From positions 682,001 through 746,000 of the forward strand of contig NZ_CP084626.1 in NCBI RefSeq assembly GCF_022878925.1: DNA of 64,000 nucleotides, given 5' to 3'. This stretch comes from Caballeronia sp. TF1N1 (GTDB lineage: Bacteria > Pseudomonadota > Gammaproteobacteria > Burkholderiales > Burkholderiaceae). Each line of letters starts with the position of its first letter. The stretch's first letter is position 1. This document shows, piece by piece, positions 19,702 to 28,477 of the stretch. Under the pieces are notes generated by a model. The model had not been told where the DNA came from, did not search any database, and saw only the letters and a list, made by a program, of their open reading frames with translations. Position numbers and translations under genes: made by a program.

Positions 19702-20271
19702 ATGAGCATCAAGTCCGACAAGTGGATCCGGCGCATGGCCGAAGAGCACAAGATGATCGAGCCGTTCGTGCGCGATCAGGTGCGCGTGACCGAAGACGGC
19801 CGCAAGATCGTGTCGTACGGAACGTCGAGCTACGGCTACGACATCCGCGTGGCCGACGAATTCAAGATCTTCACGAACATCAATTCCACCATCGTCGATC
19901 CGAAAAACTTCGACGAGAAATCGTTCGTCGACTTCAAGGGCGATGTCTGCATCATCCCGCCGAATTCCTTCGCGCTTGCCCGCACGGTCGAATATTTCCG
20001 TATTCCGCGCTCGTGCCTGACCGTGTGTCTCGGCAAGTCCACCTACGCGCGTTGCGGGATCATCGTGAACGTGACGCCGTTCGAGCCGGAATGGGAAGGC
20101 TACGTCACGCTCGAATTCTCGAATACGACACCTTTGCCTGCCAAAATCTACGCGAACGAAGGCGTCGCGCAGGTTCTGTTTTTCGAAAGCGACGAGATTT
20201 GCGAGACGTCGTATGCGGATCGCGGCGGCAAGTATCAGGGGCAGCACGGCGTTACCCTGCCGAAAACCTGA
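19702..20271 (+). CDS. dcd: dCTP deaminase
   Basis: Deaminates dCTP to dUTP, the main route to dTMP precursors. The 189-residue length is standard. Family motifs are visible: [17 protein letters not shown], the active-site segment [23 protein letters not shown] containing the catalytic Glu, and GVAQVLFFE. The C-terminus [16 protein letters not shown] is the conserved closing lid. The next gene on the strand, the PLP decarboxylase, starts 106 nt later. Confidence 0.97.
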   Translation: MSIKSDKWIRRMAEEHKMIEPFVRDQVRVTEDGRKIVSYGTSSYGYDIRVADEFKIFTNINSTIVDPKNFDEKSFVDFKGDVCIIPPNSFALARTVEYFRIPRSCLTVCLGKSTYARCGIIVNVTPFEPEWEGYVTLEFSNTTPLPAKIYANEGVAQVLFFESDEICETSYADRGGKYQGQHGVTLPKT

Positions 20272-20377
20272 TTCCTTCGCTTCTCAAAGAAACGCACACC
20301 GCATACGCTTGTCGAAAGACCGCTGTCGTCGAGCTTCCAGTCTCGGGCAGCGGTCGTTCCATTTGGAGATTCGCACG

Positions 20378-22663
20378 ATGAAGTTCCGCTTTCCCGTCGT
20401 CATCATCGACGAAGACTTTCGCTCCGAGAATATCTCGGGTTCCGGCATTCGCGCGCTTGCCGAAGCGATCGAGCGCGAAGGCGCCGAAGTGCTCGGCCTG
20501 ACGAGCTACGGCGACCTCGCGGCCTTCGCGCAGCAGTCGAGCCGCGCGTCGTGCTTCATTCTGTCGATCGACGACGACGAACTCCTGCCATATGCCGATA
20601 ACGTCGTCGTGGAAGGCGACACGCCGGAACTGGCTTCGGCTATCGTCGCGTTGCGCGCGTTCATCAACGCCGTGCGCCGCCGCAACGCGGACATCCCGAT
20701 CTTCCTGTACGGCGAGACGCGCACCTCGCGCCACTTGCCGAACGACATCCTGCGCGAGCTGCACGGCTTCATCCACATGTTCGAGGACACGCCGGAGTTC
20801 GTTGCACGGCACGTCATTCGCGAAGCCAAGGTGTATCTGGATTCGCTCGCGCCGCCGTTCTTCAAGGAACTGGTGCAGTACGCAGAAGAAGGTTCGTATT
20901 CGTGGCATTGTCCGGGACACTCGGGCGGCGTCGCGTTCCTGAAGAATCCGCTCGGACAGATGTTCCACCAGTTTTTCGGCGAGAACATGTTGCGCGCGGA
21001 CGTCTGCAATGCCGTCGAGGAACTCGGCCAGTTGCTCGATCACACTGGGCCGGTCGCGGCGTCCGAGCGTAACGCGGCGCGCATCTTCAGCGCGGATCAT
21101 CTCTTCTTCGTGACCAACGGCACGTCCACCTCGAACAAGATCGTGTGGCACGCGACCGTGGCGCCGGGCGATATCGTGCTCGTGGACCGCAACTGTCACA
21201 AGTCGATCCTGCACGCCATCACCATGACGGGCGCGATCCCCGTGTTCCTCACGCCGACGCGCAACCAGTTCGGCATCATCGGACCGATTCCGCGCGACGA
21301 GTTCAAGCCCGAAAACATTCGCAAGAAGATCGAGGCGAATCCGTTCGCGCGCGAGGCGCTCGCGAAGAACCCGAAGATCAAGCCGCGCATTCTGACGATC
21401 ACGCAAAGCACGTATGACGGCGTGATCTACAACGTCGAGATGATCAAGGACCTGCTCGGCGACCTGCTCGATACACTGCACTTCGACGAAGCCTGGCTGC
21501 CGCACGCCGAGTTCCATTCGTTCTATCAGGACATGCACGCGATCGGCGCGGGCCGGCCGCGTACCGGCGCGCTCGTGTTCGCCACGCACTCCACGCACAA
21601 GCTGCTCGCGGGCATCTCGCAGGCGTCGCAGATTCTCGTGCAGGACAGCGAGAACAGCACCTTCGACCGGCATCGTTTCAACGAGGCGTACCTCATGCAT
21701 ACGTCGACGAGCCCGCAATACGCGATCATCGCGTCATGCGACGTGGCCGCGGCGATGATGGAAGCGCCGGGCGGCACGGCGCTCGTCGAGGAATCGATTG
21801 CGGAAGCGCTCGATTTCCGCCGCGCCATGCGCAAGGTCGACGACGAATACGGCGACGACTGGTTCTTCAAGGTCTGGGGCCCGGAGGCGCTGGCCGAAGA
21901 GGGTATAGGCGACCGCGAAGACTGGATGCTGAAGCCGAACGACCGCTGGCACGGCTTCGGCGCGCTCGCGGAAAACTTCAACATGCTCGACCCGATCAAG
22001 GCGACCATCATCACGCCGGGACTCGACGTGGACGGCAGTTTCGGCGACACGGGCATTCCGGCCGGCATCGTCACGCGCTATCTGGCCGAGCACGGCATTA
22101 TCGTGGAGAAGACCGGGCTCTACTCGTTCTTCATCATGTTTACCATCGGCATCACGAAGGGCCGCTGGAACTCGATGGTCACCGAACTCCAGCAGTTCAA
22201 GGACGACTACGACAACAACCAGCCGCTATGGCGCGTGCTGCCGGAATTCATCGCGCAGCATCCATCGTATGAGCGCATCGGCCTGCGCGATCTGTGCGAG
22301 CAGATTCACAGTGTTTATCGCGCAAACGACATCGCGCGTCTGACTACCGAGATGTATCTGTCGAGCATGGAGCCGGCCATGAAGCCGTCCGAAGCGTTCG
22401 CTAAGCTCGCACACCGCGAAATCGACCGCGTGCCTATCGACGAACTCGAAGGGCGCGTGACGAGCATTCTGCTCACGCCGTATCCGCCGGGCATTCCGTT
22501 GCTGATTCCGGGCGAGCGCTTCAATCGCACGATCGTCGATTACCTGCGTTTCGCGCGCGAATTCAACGAACGCTTCCCAGGCTTCCATACCGACATCCAC
22601 GGGCTCGTGGGCGAGGTGATCAACGGGCGTATCGAATACTTCGTCGATTGCGTGCGCGACTGA
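20378..22663 (+). CDS. Arginine/lysine/ornithine decarboxylase (PLP fold type I, long form)
   Basis: A 761-residue PLP enzyme of the bacterial basic amino acid decarboxylase family. It has an N-terminal CheY-like wing domain (MKFRFPVVIIDEDFRSE...), a central PLP domain with the Schiff-base lysine in ATHSTHKLLAGISQAS and the PLP-contacting HFDEAWLPHAEFH, and a C-terminal domain ending GEVINGRIEYFVDCVRD. The length is nearer to biodegradative arginine decarboxylase AdiA (about 756) than to LdcC or SpeC (about 711-715), so arginine is the likelier substrate, but motifs visible by eye do not decide. A GGAG site precedes ATG 20378; the open frame upstream of it overlaps dcd and is not coding. Confidence 0.92.
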   Translation: MKFRFPVVIIDEDFRSENISGSGIRALAEAIEREGAEVLGLTSYGDLAAFAQQSSRASCFILSIDDDELLPYADNVVVEGDTPELASAIVALRAFINAVRRRNADIPIFLYGETRTSRHLPNDILRELHGFIHMFEDTPEFVARHVIREAKVYLDSLAPPFFKELVQYAEEGSYSWHCPGHSGGVAFLKNPLGQMFHQFFGENMLRADVCNAVEELGQLLDHTGPVAASERNAARIFSADHLFFVTNGTSTSNKIVWHATVAPGDIVLVDRNCHKSILHAITMTGAIPVFLTPTRNQFGIIGPIPRDEFKPENIRKKIEANPFAREALAKNPKIKPRILTITQSTYDGVIYNVEMIKDLLGDLLDTLHFDEAWLPHAEFHSFYQDMHAIGAGRPRTGALVFATHSTHKLLAGISQASQILVQDSENSTFDRHRFNEAYLMHTSTSPQYAIIASCDVAAAMMEAPGGTALVEESIAEALDFRRAMRKVDDEYGDDWFFKVWGPEALAEEGIGDREDWMLKPNDRWHGFGALAENFNMLDPIKATIITPGLDVDGSFGDTGIPAGIVTRYLAEHGIIVEKTGLYSFFIMFTIGITKGRWNSMVTELQQFKDDYDNNQPLWRVLPEFIAQHPSYERIGLRDLCEQIHSVYRANDIARLTTEMYLSSMEPAMKPSEAFAKLAHREIDRVPIDELEGRVTSILLTPYPPGIPLLIPGERFNRTIVDYLRFAREFNERFPGFHTDIHGLVGEVINGRIEYFVDCVRD

Positions 22664-22691
22664 GTTGCGCCCGGCTGCGCGCTGATCGTTG

Positions 22692-23666
22692 CTAGAAGAC
22701 GATCAGTGCCATGATGGTGTCGCGATACCTTCCAGGCGGTTTCGATTCCTGCGCCGGGACCTGGCCATAGACCACGAGCGTTTGCGGCTGGCCGGTTCCA
22801 GTATTGAAGGCCATCGTCGTGCCATTCGTGCCATCGGCCCAAGGCACCTTGTGCGTCGGGTCGATGTATAGCTGATAGTCGATGGTCTCTGTCCCTCCCT
22901 GGCGAGCGAGCTTGCGGTTGGTGGTCGTCGCGCCGGGCGTCATGCCGCGGTCCAGCGCCACCGAAAAGGGCATGCCCGAGACGCACGTCACCCGCAACGA
23001 ACTCGTCGACTCGATCGGTTGGTCGAGCAGGCTCGCCTCCCGAAAGACGAGGGGCGACGCGTCTATCGTGCAAGTCGGGCCGACCGTCGCCGTAACCGTG
23101 AACGGACCGCTCGTATAGGGCGCCGTTGCCGTCTTGCAATCGGGTGGCGTGCCGGTGTATCCCACATAGACGAAGTAGGTGTCCGAGGCGCTGAACGGCA
23201 TGGTGTACGTGCCGTTCGGTACGGGCTGGTTAGGCGGAATGCGTCCATAGAACGGCTCATGTTCCCAGACCTTGCCGCCCGGATGAACGGGAAGATCGAG
23301 CGTCAGCGGCACGGTGTCGGGCGCCGTGACCGATCCCCACACACCTTGATGGTCCGGATCGACGTAGAGGTTGTAGTTCAACGTTGCGCCGCTTGGGCCA
23401 ATGAGCGTGCGCGAGTCGGTGTGGCCGATGTTCAGGCACATGCGAACCATCGCCGTCGAATAGCCGCTGCACAGAATGTGAATGCCGCCGACGATATCGG
23501 CGGGCTCGGTGTCCGTCACATCGATGGAGCCGAAATCCGTATAGCCCACCGAAAACGTGCAGGTTTGCGAGCGCGCCGCGCCAGAGAGCGCGCAGAGCAC
23601 GAGAAACACGAGCGCGTATCTGACGGGACGAAACGAGCCGTGCGTGCGGCGAAGCGGTGCGTGCAT
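22692..23666 (-). CDS. Csu-type fimbrial tip protein with two spore coat protein U domains
   Basis: A 324-residue exported protein made of two SCPU domains (about 35-175 and 190-324). Each starts with a Cys-containing first strand (CTFSVGYTDFGSIDV; CTIDASPLVFREASLLDQP), and the second ends with the family C-terminal motif VVYGQVPAQE...YRDTIMALIVF. The two-domain plan and last position in the chaperone-usher operon match the tip adhesin CsuE of archaic chaperone-usher pili. Its ATG lies 1 nt after the usher stop. Note the convergent decarboxylase gene ends only 28 nt away. Confidence 0.85.
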   Translation of the reverse strand: MHAPLRRTHGSFRPVRYALVFLVLCALSGAARSQTCTFSVGYTDFGSIDVTDTEPADIVGGIHILCSGYSTAMVRMCLNIGHTDSRTLIGPSGATLNYNLYVDPDHQGVWGSVTAPDTVPLTLDLPVHPGGKVWEHEPFYGRIPPNQPVPNGTYTMPFSASDTYFVYVGYTGTPPDCKTATAPYTSGPFTVTATVGPTCTIDASPLVFREASLLDQPIESTSSLRVTCVSGMPFSVALDRGMTPGATTTNRKLARQGGTETIDYQLYIDPTHKVPWADGTNGTTMAFNTGTGQPQTLVVYGQVPAQESKPPGRYRDTIMALIVF

Positions 23667-23667
23667 G

Positions 23668-26088
23668 TCATTTCTCCTTTTGGCTCTTGCCCTTGTCCGG
23701 CTGGCAGGTGATCGGCCCGAGCTGTGGCAGGTCTCCGGCCTTCGGCGGGTCGAGCCTGAAACCGGCTGAACAGTCGCCTTTCGCCTCGTGAATCGTCACG
23801 TGGTTGTCTGAATCGAGACGGCGGAAAAATGCAACGCCGTCGTAGCCGACGATCGCCGCTTCGCCCGTGCTCGTGAGCGTCGCCACGGCGCCGGCGGGCA
23901 AGGGCGCGCCCGTGGTATCGACGAAACTCACCGACGCGCCCTGATAGCGCGACATGCCGAAGTGCGCGAGCGCACCCGAGCGCCGCTGCGGCGCGATGTC
24001 CAGTTTCGTTCTGTCGATGGATGCGTCTGGCGGCAGCGCGAGCGGGTCGATCGCGAGTTGATTGCGCTGATAGGAAGTCAGATTCGGCACGAGCAGATAG
24101 CCCTTCGAGTTCGTCACGCCGACAAAGCGGTTCTCCTGCGTGACAGGAACATTGGGGACGCCATCGGTCGAAACGAGCGCGAACGCGTCGGTGACCGTGC
24201 GCGTCGGCAAGATGGCGCCGTCCATGATCGCGATGCCGCCCGCCATGTCCGTGCTGAGCGCCGTCGTGCCGTTGAAGCGCTGCGCGGTCGCCTCGAAATC
24301 GCCGAACTTCGAGCGATAAGTCGTTCCGGCGAAGGCATGACGATAATCGGCACCGGCGCCGCCTTGAACCGACCAACCCCAACCGCCACCGTAGTCGGCG
24401 GGACGCGATGCGGTGACATCGGCGGTCGTGTGTCCACCCGACTGCGCCACCGTCGTGCTGACCGACGTATTGCCGCCGAGCGCGATGGTTATGCCAATCG
24501 AACCGCCCCATACTCCGCGCTGCAGAAAGTCGCGATACGTGCTCGCGAAAAGCGACCAGCGGCTGCCGATCTGCGCGTTGTACGCAAGCGTGACGACGCG
24601 CGCGTGTCCCGAGAACGTGTCTTCGGAATCGATGTAGCTTACTGTTGCCGATTGCGACCGCATTAACGCGACCGATACGGTCGCCTGGTAAACATGCTGA
24701 AACACAGAGGTGCCGTCGAGGGCCGCGATATCGCGATAGTTGTTGGTCGCGTGCGTGGTCTGCAGCGTCAGCGAAGCCGCAGGACTGATGTACTGGTAGC
24801 CAAGACTGAAAAGCGCGCCGGTCGCGCCATTCAGCTTGCTGCCCGCGGCCGCCGCATTGAAGACGCCGAATTGGCCTGCGCGCACGATCGCGCCCGTGCC
24901 GGCGTTGCTCAAACCTTGCCCGCCTTCCGCGTGGGCTTGCAGTGTGAGCCAGTCGGTGATGCCATACGCGGCGGTTCCGCTGAAGACGGGCGATGCCTCG
25001 TACGACCAGGAGCGCAGCGTGTAATCGTCGCGCAGAAAGCCGAATTCCGCCGAATAGCTCGACAGGCCTTTTGACAGCAGATGCGTGTCGATATAAAGCG
25101 GCACGCTCGTCGTGACGCGACGGCCGAGCGCATCGGTCACGACCACTTGCGCCGTGCCCGCGCCTGTCAGACTGGGCGCCTGCGCGATCTGGAACGGACC
25201 CGGCGCGACGTTGCCGTTGTACTGGCGCAGACCGTTGATATACAAGTCGACGGCAGAGGGCACCGCGGCCGATCCGCTGAACATCGGCAGGGGAAACGTC
25301 ACGAGATCCGGGCGCAGGCTGAAATCGCGCTGTATCTGGAAGCCGCCGAATCGCACCGAGCGCGTCCACGCGAGTGAGCCGGAGATGGCGTCGCCGAACG
25401 TCATCGTCATGAGTTTGGCCGGATTCGAATAGACCCAGTTCGTGTCCAGCCGCGTGTAGCCGTTGGTTCCGGCGCCGTTGAGGTAAGTGCCGGTGTTGTC
25501 GAATACGCCCGCCGGACTGAAGAGCCGCTGTTCGTTCCAGACGCCGAACTGACCGGCCGCCATTTCGCCCAGTTGGCGCGTGTACGTCACGTCGTAGTTG
25601 AGCGCGAAGCCGGTGCCGGGCGTTGCCTTCGGTGTAACCGGAAGCCGGTTGCCGAGGCGCTGCGCGATCTGACGCGACCGGTCGACGTCAAGAAGCGCCT
25701 GCTGACGCGCGGACGAATAAGTGGCGCGCACGCCTGGAATCGATGAAACGGCGATCCATCCGTCTGCATCGGCATGTAAGTCGTCGACCCGGATGGCCGC
25801 ATTCTCGAGCGTGGCGCGCTCGGCATAGAGTTGGCCGTGACGCAACTCGAAGTTGGACGGCTCGCCCAGGTTCGTGCCGTTGACGACGATCTCGAGCACG
25901 AGCGACTGCGTTTCTTGCGATTGCATGTCGAGCGAGGCGGTGCGCGGTGAGCCCGCGATATTCGGAACCTGGCTGGGCGAGCCGCCGGTGATATCGACTT
26001 GAGCAACAGCCGCTTGGGAAAACACGCCCAGTGAAATCAGGAGAGGAACACCGCGCGTCACGAGCCTTGGGCGAGTCGATCCATCCAT
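23668..26088 (-). CDS. Csu-type (archaic) outer membrane usher
   Basis: An 806-residue usher of the archaic/FimD-like family that secretes spore-coat-U type pili. The signal peptide is near LLISLGVFSQAAVA. An N-domain begins ETQSLVLEIVVNGTNLGEP. The barrel and plug include VDLYINGLRQYNGNVAPGPF, the family's plug/pore motif, and GAGTAQVVVTDALGRR. C-terminal domains finish with CSAGFRLDPPKAGDLPQLG and a Lys-rich end (KGKSQKEK). Weakly similar to the other usher at 9.8-12.5 kb but clearly a different clade by sequence and operon make-up. Confidence 0.9.
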   Translation of the reverse strand: MDGSTRPRLVTRGVPLLISLGVFSQAAVAQVDITGGSPSQVPNIAGSPRTASLDMQSQETQSLVLEIVVNGTNLGEPSNFELRHGQLYAERATLENAAIRVDDLHADADGWIAVSSIPGVRATYSSARQQALLDVDRSRQIAQRLGNRLPVTPKATPGTGFALNYDVTYTRQLGEMAAGQFGVWNEQRLFSPAGVFDNTGTYLNGAGTNGYTRLDTNWVYSNPAKLMTMTFGDAISGSLAWTRSVRFGGFQIQRDFSLRPDLVTFPLPMFSGSAAVPSAVDLYINGLRQYNGNVAPGPFQIAQAPSLTGAGTAQVVVTDALGRRVTTSVPLYIDTHLLSKGLSSYSAEFGFLRDDYTLRSWSYEASPVFSGTAAYGITDWLTLQAHAEGGQGLSNAGTGAIVRAGQFGVFNAAAAGSKLNGATGALFSLGYQYISPAASLTLQTTHATNNYRDIAALDGTSVFQHVYQATVSVALMRSQSATVSYIDSEDTFSGHARVVTLAYNAQIGSRWSLFASTYRDFLQRGVWGGSIGITIALGGNTSVSTTVAQSGGHTTADVTASRPADYGGGWGWSVQGGAGADYRHAFAGTTYRSKFGDFEATAQRFNGTTALSTDMAGGIAIMDGAILPTRTVTDAFALVSTDGVPNVPVTQENRFVGVTNSKGYLLVPNLTSYQRNQLAIDPLALPPDASIDRTKLDIAPQRRSGALAHFGMSRYQGASVSFVDTTGAPLPAGAVATLTSTGEAAIVGYDGVAFFRRLDSDNHVTIHEAKGDCSAGFRLDPPKAGDLPQLGPITCQPDKGKSQKEK

Positions 26089-26124
26089 GACGATGCACGC
26101 TGTTCCCGTGGCAACCCCGAACGA

Positions 26125-26850
26125 TCAGGGCGCGGCCGGATTGCTCAACGATCCGTTCATGCTGGCGCCGTTCACCGTGGCGCTGACTTCGCCCGTCTTG
26201 CCGTGCATGGCGCTGGCCGCGTCGGGGAGTATCCATGAGCGCACCCGGCCTGGCAGCACGTAGCCGAGCAAACCGCCGGACACGCGCACATCCTTGTCCG
26301 ATGTCTTGAGTGAAACGGTGCTCAGTTGCGCGTGAATGTCGCCATCGTTTTGCACTCGCAGATACGCCTTGCCGTTTCTTTCGACGACGGACCATTGCAG
26401 CTTCGGCGTGCTCGCCTCACCGCGCGGCGAAATGAATAGGGGTAGGGAATATCGAAAGCGAAACTGAACCGCCGATTGCTTGTCGCCGCCGTCGGGCGGC
26501 AACTCGTCGATGATCAGGCGGTATGCGCGTTCCTGTGCAACGGGTGCGGCGTTGGCGCGAATGACGCGGATGACTTGCTGACCGCCGGCGGGCACTTCGG
26601 CGATAGGCGGACTGGCGATCAGATCGCGGGTAGGCGTGAGTTTGTCTTCTTCGTCGGACTGATCCCAGACGAAGGTTCGCACTTGAGCGTGAATCGGTTC
26701 ATCGCCATCGTTGCGTAACGTGACGACCTTGCCGTTTTCCGGGCCAGCGAGCTGGATTGAAACCGGAGATATCTGCAATGACGCGGCGAGCGAGGCAGCG
26801 CATTCCAAAAACAGAAAGGCTGCCCATGCTGGTTGTGTAAAGCGTGGCAT
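26125..26850 (-). CDS. Csu-type periplasmic fimbrial chaperone
   Basis: A 241-residue PapD-like chaperone. The signal peptide ends near LAASLQ (MPRFTQPAWAAFLFLECAASL...). The first immunoglobulin domain carries VSIQLAGPENGKVVTLRNDG, VWDQSDEEDKLTPTRDLIASPP and AYRLIIDELPP, features of the archaic CsuC-like chaperones; the G1 strand is FRFRYSLPLFISPRG. It lies 36 nt upstream of its usher and 91 nt downstream of the first pilin copy. Confidence 0.9.
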   Translation of the reverse strand: MPRFTQPAWAAFLFLECAASLAASLQISPVSIQLAGPENGKVVTLRNDGDEPIHAQVRTFVWDQSDEEDKLTPTRDLIASPPIAEVPAGGQQVIRVIRANAAPVAQERAYRLIIDELPPDGGDKQSAVQFRFRYSLPLFISPRGEASTPKLQWSVVERNGKAYLRVQNDGDIHAQLSTVSLKTSDKDVRVSGGLLGYVLPGRVRSWILPDAASAMHGKTGEVSATVNGASMNGSLSNPAAP

Positions 26851-26941
26851 CGTCGGTCTCCCGAATTACTTCCGACGATGCCAGTGATATAGCTTTATTC
26901 GAGCTCTGGCAAGCTTTGCACATGAAGCGAAGCGAGTTGCC

Positions 26942-27448
26942 TCAGAACACGACCGTGGCGGTAACAGTCGAGCTATAGGTGCCTGCGGCCGGGGTGGTTT
27001 GCGACGGTACGCGGCCGTACACGACGAGGCTCTGACTGTCGCCATTACCTATACCCGAAGCCGTGTCGATGCCGGTCTGCTGGCCCCAGAGCTTGGTGCG
27101 GGCTGCATCGCGATACAGGTTGAAATTGACCGAGGCGTCGCCGGTGGCGTTGGCGAGCTTGCGCTTTGCGATGAGCGAACCGGCTGCCGTGCCGGCATCG
27201 AGCGCGACGTTGTAGGGCGTTCCGGACGTGCAAGTCACTGCGAGGTTGCTGGACTGATCGACGTTGTCGGTAAGCGCGCCGGTGTCGCCGAAATTCAAGG
27301 GATTCGCCGAGATCGAGCAATCGTCTTGAACGTTGAGCGTCACGTCGAACGTCGCGGTCTTGCTGCCGGCGAAGGCGCTGGGCGTGGCGACGGCAACGGT
27401 GCTTGCAACGATAGCAATGATGGCGACATTCTTGATCAGGTTACGCAT
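26942..27448 (-). CDS. Spore coat U domain pilin, copy 1 (operon-proximal)
   Basis: A 168-residue secreted major pilin of an archaic chaperone-usher pilus. Signal peptide MRNLIKNVAIIAIVASTVAV... ends at AFA. The SCPU domain has Cys in DDCSISANPL and LAVTCTSGTP and the C-terminal VVYGRVPSQTTPAAGTYSST. A GGAGAG ribosome site lies close to the ATG. It is nearly identical to the gene at 27706-28212 in the signal peptide, first 75 residues and last 30 residues, with about 17 substitutions concentrated in the middle. No terminator separates it from the chaperone gene, so it is the pilin of the structural operon. Confidence 0.9.
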   Translation of the reverse strand: MRNLIKNVAIIAIVASTVAVATPSAFAGSKTATFDVTLNVQDDCSISANPLNFGDTGALTDNVDQSSNLAVTCTSGTPYNVALDAGTAAGSLIAKRKLANATGDASVNFNLYRDAARTKLWGQQTGIDTASGIGNGDSQSLVVYGRVPSQTTPAAGTYSSTVTATVVF

Positions 27449-27567
27449 GCTTGAGACTCTCCGGTACGAATTTAAGCGGGAAGCTTTCGATTCGGCGCTG
27501 CGGTTTTCTGCATCGCCGCGACATGTATGAATCATAGGGACGGGCGCTTTAAGACTGAATGAGACGA

Positions 27568-27581
27568 ATCTCATTTGAGAT
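27568..27581. promoter_or_regulatory. Inverted repeat upstream of pilin copy 1
   Basis: ATCTCATTTGAGAT, an imperfect version of the palindrome at 28332-28345, preceded by GAGACGA so that TGAGA/TCTCA occurs three times in a row. It lies 120 nt upstream of the pilin ATG. It could be a regulator site; no regulator is encoded nearby. Confidence 0.4.
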
Positions 27582-27657
27582 AGCGTTGTGCTGCCTTTCC
27601 CTTGCTGCATCAGGAGACGCGGCTTTATTGGGATGGATTCGTTGCGCCGTCAGATGC

Positions 27658-27690
27658 AAAAACGGCCTCCCAAAGGAGGCCGTTCCGTCT
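27658..27690 (-). terminator. Terminator of pilin copy 2
   Basis: Stem AACGGCCTCC (27661-27670) / GGAGGCCGTT (27675-27684) with a 4-nt loop; the minus strand continues with TTT after the stem. A 10-bp perfect stem. Confidence 0.75.
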
Positions 27691-27705
27691 GCTTATCTAC
27701 TCGCT

Positions 27706-28212
27706 TCAGAACACGACCGTAGCGGTGACAGTCGAGCTATAAGTGCCTGCGGCCGGTGTGGTTTGCGATGGTACGCGGCCGTACACGACGAGACTCTGAC
27801 TTTTGCCATTACCTACGCCCGCTGTCGTGTCGGTGCCGGTCGTCTGGCCCCAGAGCTGCGTGCGGGCTGCATCGCGATACAAGTTGAAGTCGACCGTCGC
27901 GGTGCCGCCGGCATTGGCGAGCTTGCGTGTCGCGACTTGCGAACCGGTTGCCGTGCCGGCATCGAGCGCGACGTTGTACGGCGTGCCCGTGGTGCAGGTC
28001 ACGGCGAGGTTGCTGGACTGATCGACGTTGTCGGTAAGCGCGCCGGTGTCGCCGAAGTTCAAGGGGTTCGCCGAAATCGAGCAATCGTCTTGAATGTTGA
28101 GCGTCACGTCGAACGTTGCGGTCTTGCTGCCGGCGAAGGCGCTGGGCGTAGCGACGGCAACGGTGCTTGCAACGATAGCGATGATGGCGACATTCTTGAT
28201 CAGGTTACGCAT
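27706..28212 (-). CDS. Spore coat U domain pilin, copy 2 (tandem duplicate)
   Basis: A 168-residue duplicate of the pilin at 26942-27448, with the same signal peptide, the same Cys positions and the same C-terminus. Differences cluster at residues about 75-140 (for example SQVATRKLANAGGTATVDF here against SLIAKRKLANATGDASVNF). It is followed by its own terminator (27658-27690) and has its own upstream region, so it appears to be an independent transcription unit rather than the first gene of the operon, though read-through is possible. It may be the major shaft subunit, with the other copy a variant, or the reverse; sequence alone does not decide. Confidence 0.88.
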   Translation of the reverse strand: MRNLIKNVAIIAIVASTVAVATPSAFAGSKTATFDVTLNIQDDCSISANPLNFGDTGALTDNVDQSSNLAVTCTTGTPYNVALDAGTATGSQVATRKLANAGGTATVDFNLYRDAARTQLWGQTTGTDTTAGVGNGKSQSLVVYGRVPSQTTPAAGTYSSTVTATVVF

Positions 28213-28331
28213 GCTTGAGACTCTCCAGTACAAATATAAGCGGGAAGCTTTTGATTCGGCGCTGCGTTTTTCTGCATCGCCGCGACATGTATGAATCATA
28301 GAGGCGAGCGCTTTAAGACTGAATGAGACGA

Positions 28332-28345
28332 ATCTCAATTGAGAT
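28332..28345. promoter_or_regulatory. Perfect palindrome upstream of pilin copy 2
   Basis: ATCTCAATTGAGAT, perfect over 14 nt and embedded in TGAGACGAATCTCAATTGAGAT, about 120 nt before the ATG. It is conserved in the duplicated unit with one mismatch. A function as operator is inferred from symmetry only. Confidence 0.45.
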
Positions 28346-28422
28346 GGCGTTATGCTGCGTTTCCCTTGCTGCATCAAAGGCTGCAGCTTTATTAAGATAG
28401 AAGCGCTGCGCGGTCAGATATA

Positions 28423-28448
28423 GAAACGGCCTCCCGAAGGAGGCCGCT
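28423..28448 (-). terminator. Terminator of the glutathione S-transferase gene (duplicated hairpin)
   Basis: ACGGCCTCC / GGAGGCCG-type stem, offset 764 nt from the copy at 27661, with loop CGAA, followed on the minus strand by TTTCTAT. It sits 30 nt after the GST stop codon. Confidence 0.65.
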
Positions 28449-28477
28449 GTCTGCTGCGATCAGGCCGCGCGGTGCGC

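Larger units (their letters stand above)
26941..28465 (-). repeat. 764-bp head-to-tail tandem duplication: pilin, upstream region, terminator
   Basis: Every landmark recurs with exactly 764 nt offset: stop codons 26942/27706, start codons 27448/28212, the ATCTCA-TTGAGAT inverted repeat 27568/28332 and hairpin 27663/28427. The unit is therefore about 26941-27704 repeated at 27705-28465, with no net insertion or deletion between copies. Confidence 0.9.

Noticed and set aside
26941..28465. Duplication considered as a transposon or integron cassette
   Set aside because: No transposase, terminal inverted repeats or attC-like sites; a simple head-to-tail tandem duplication explains it.
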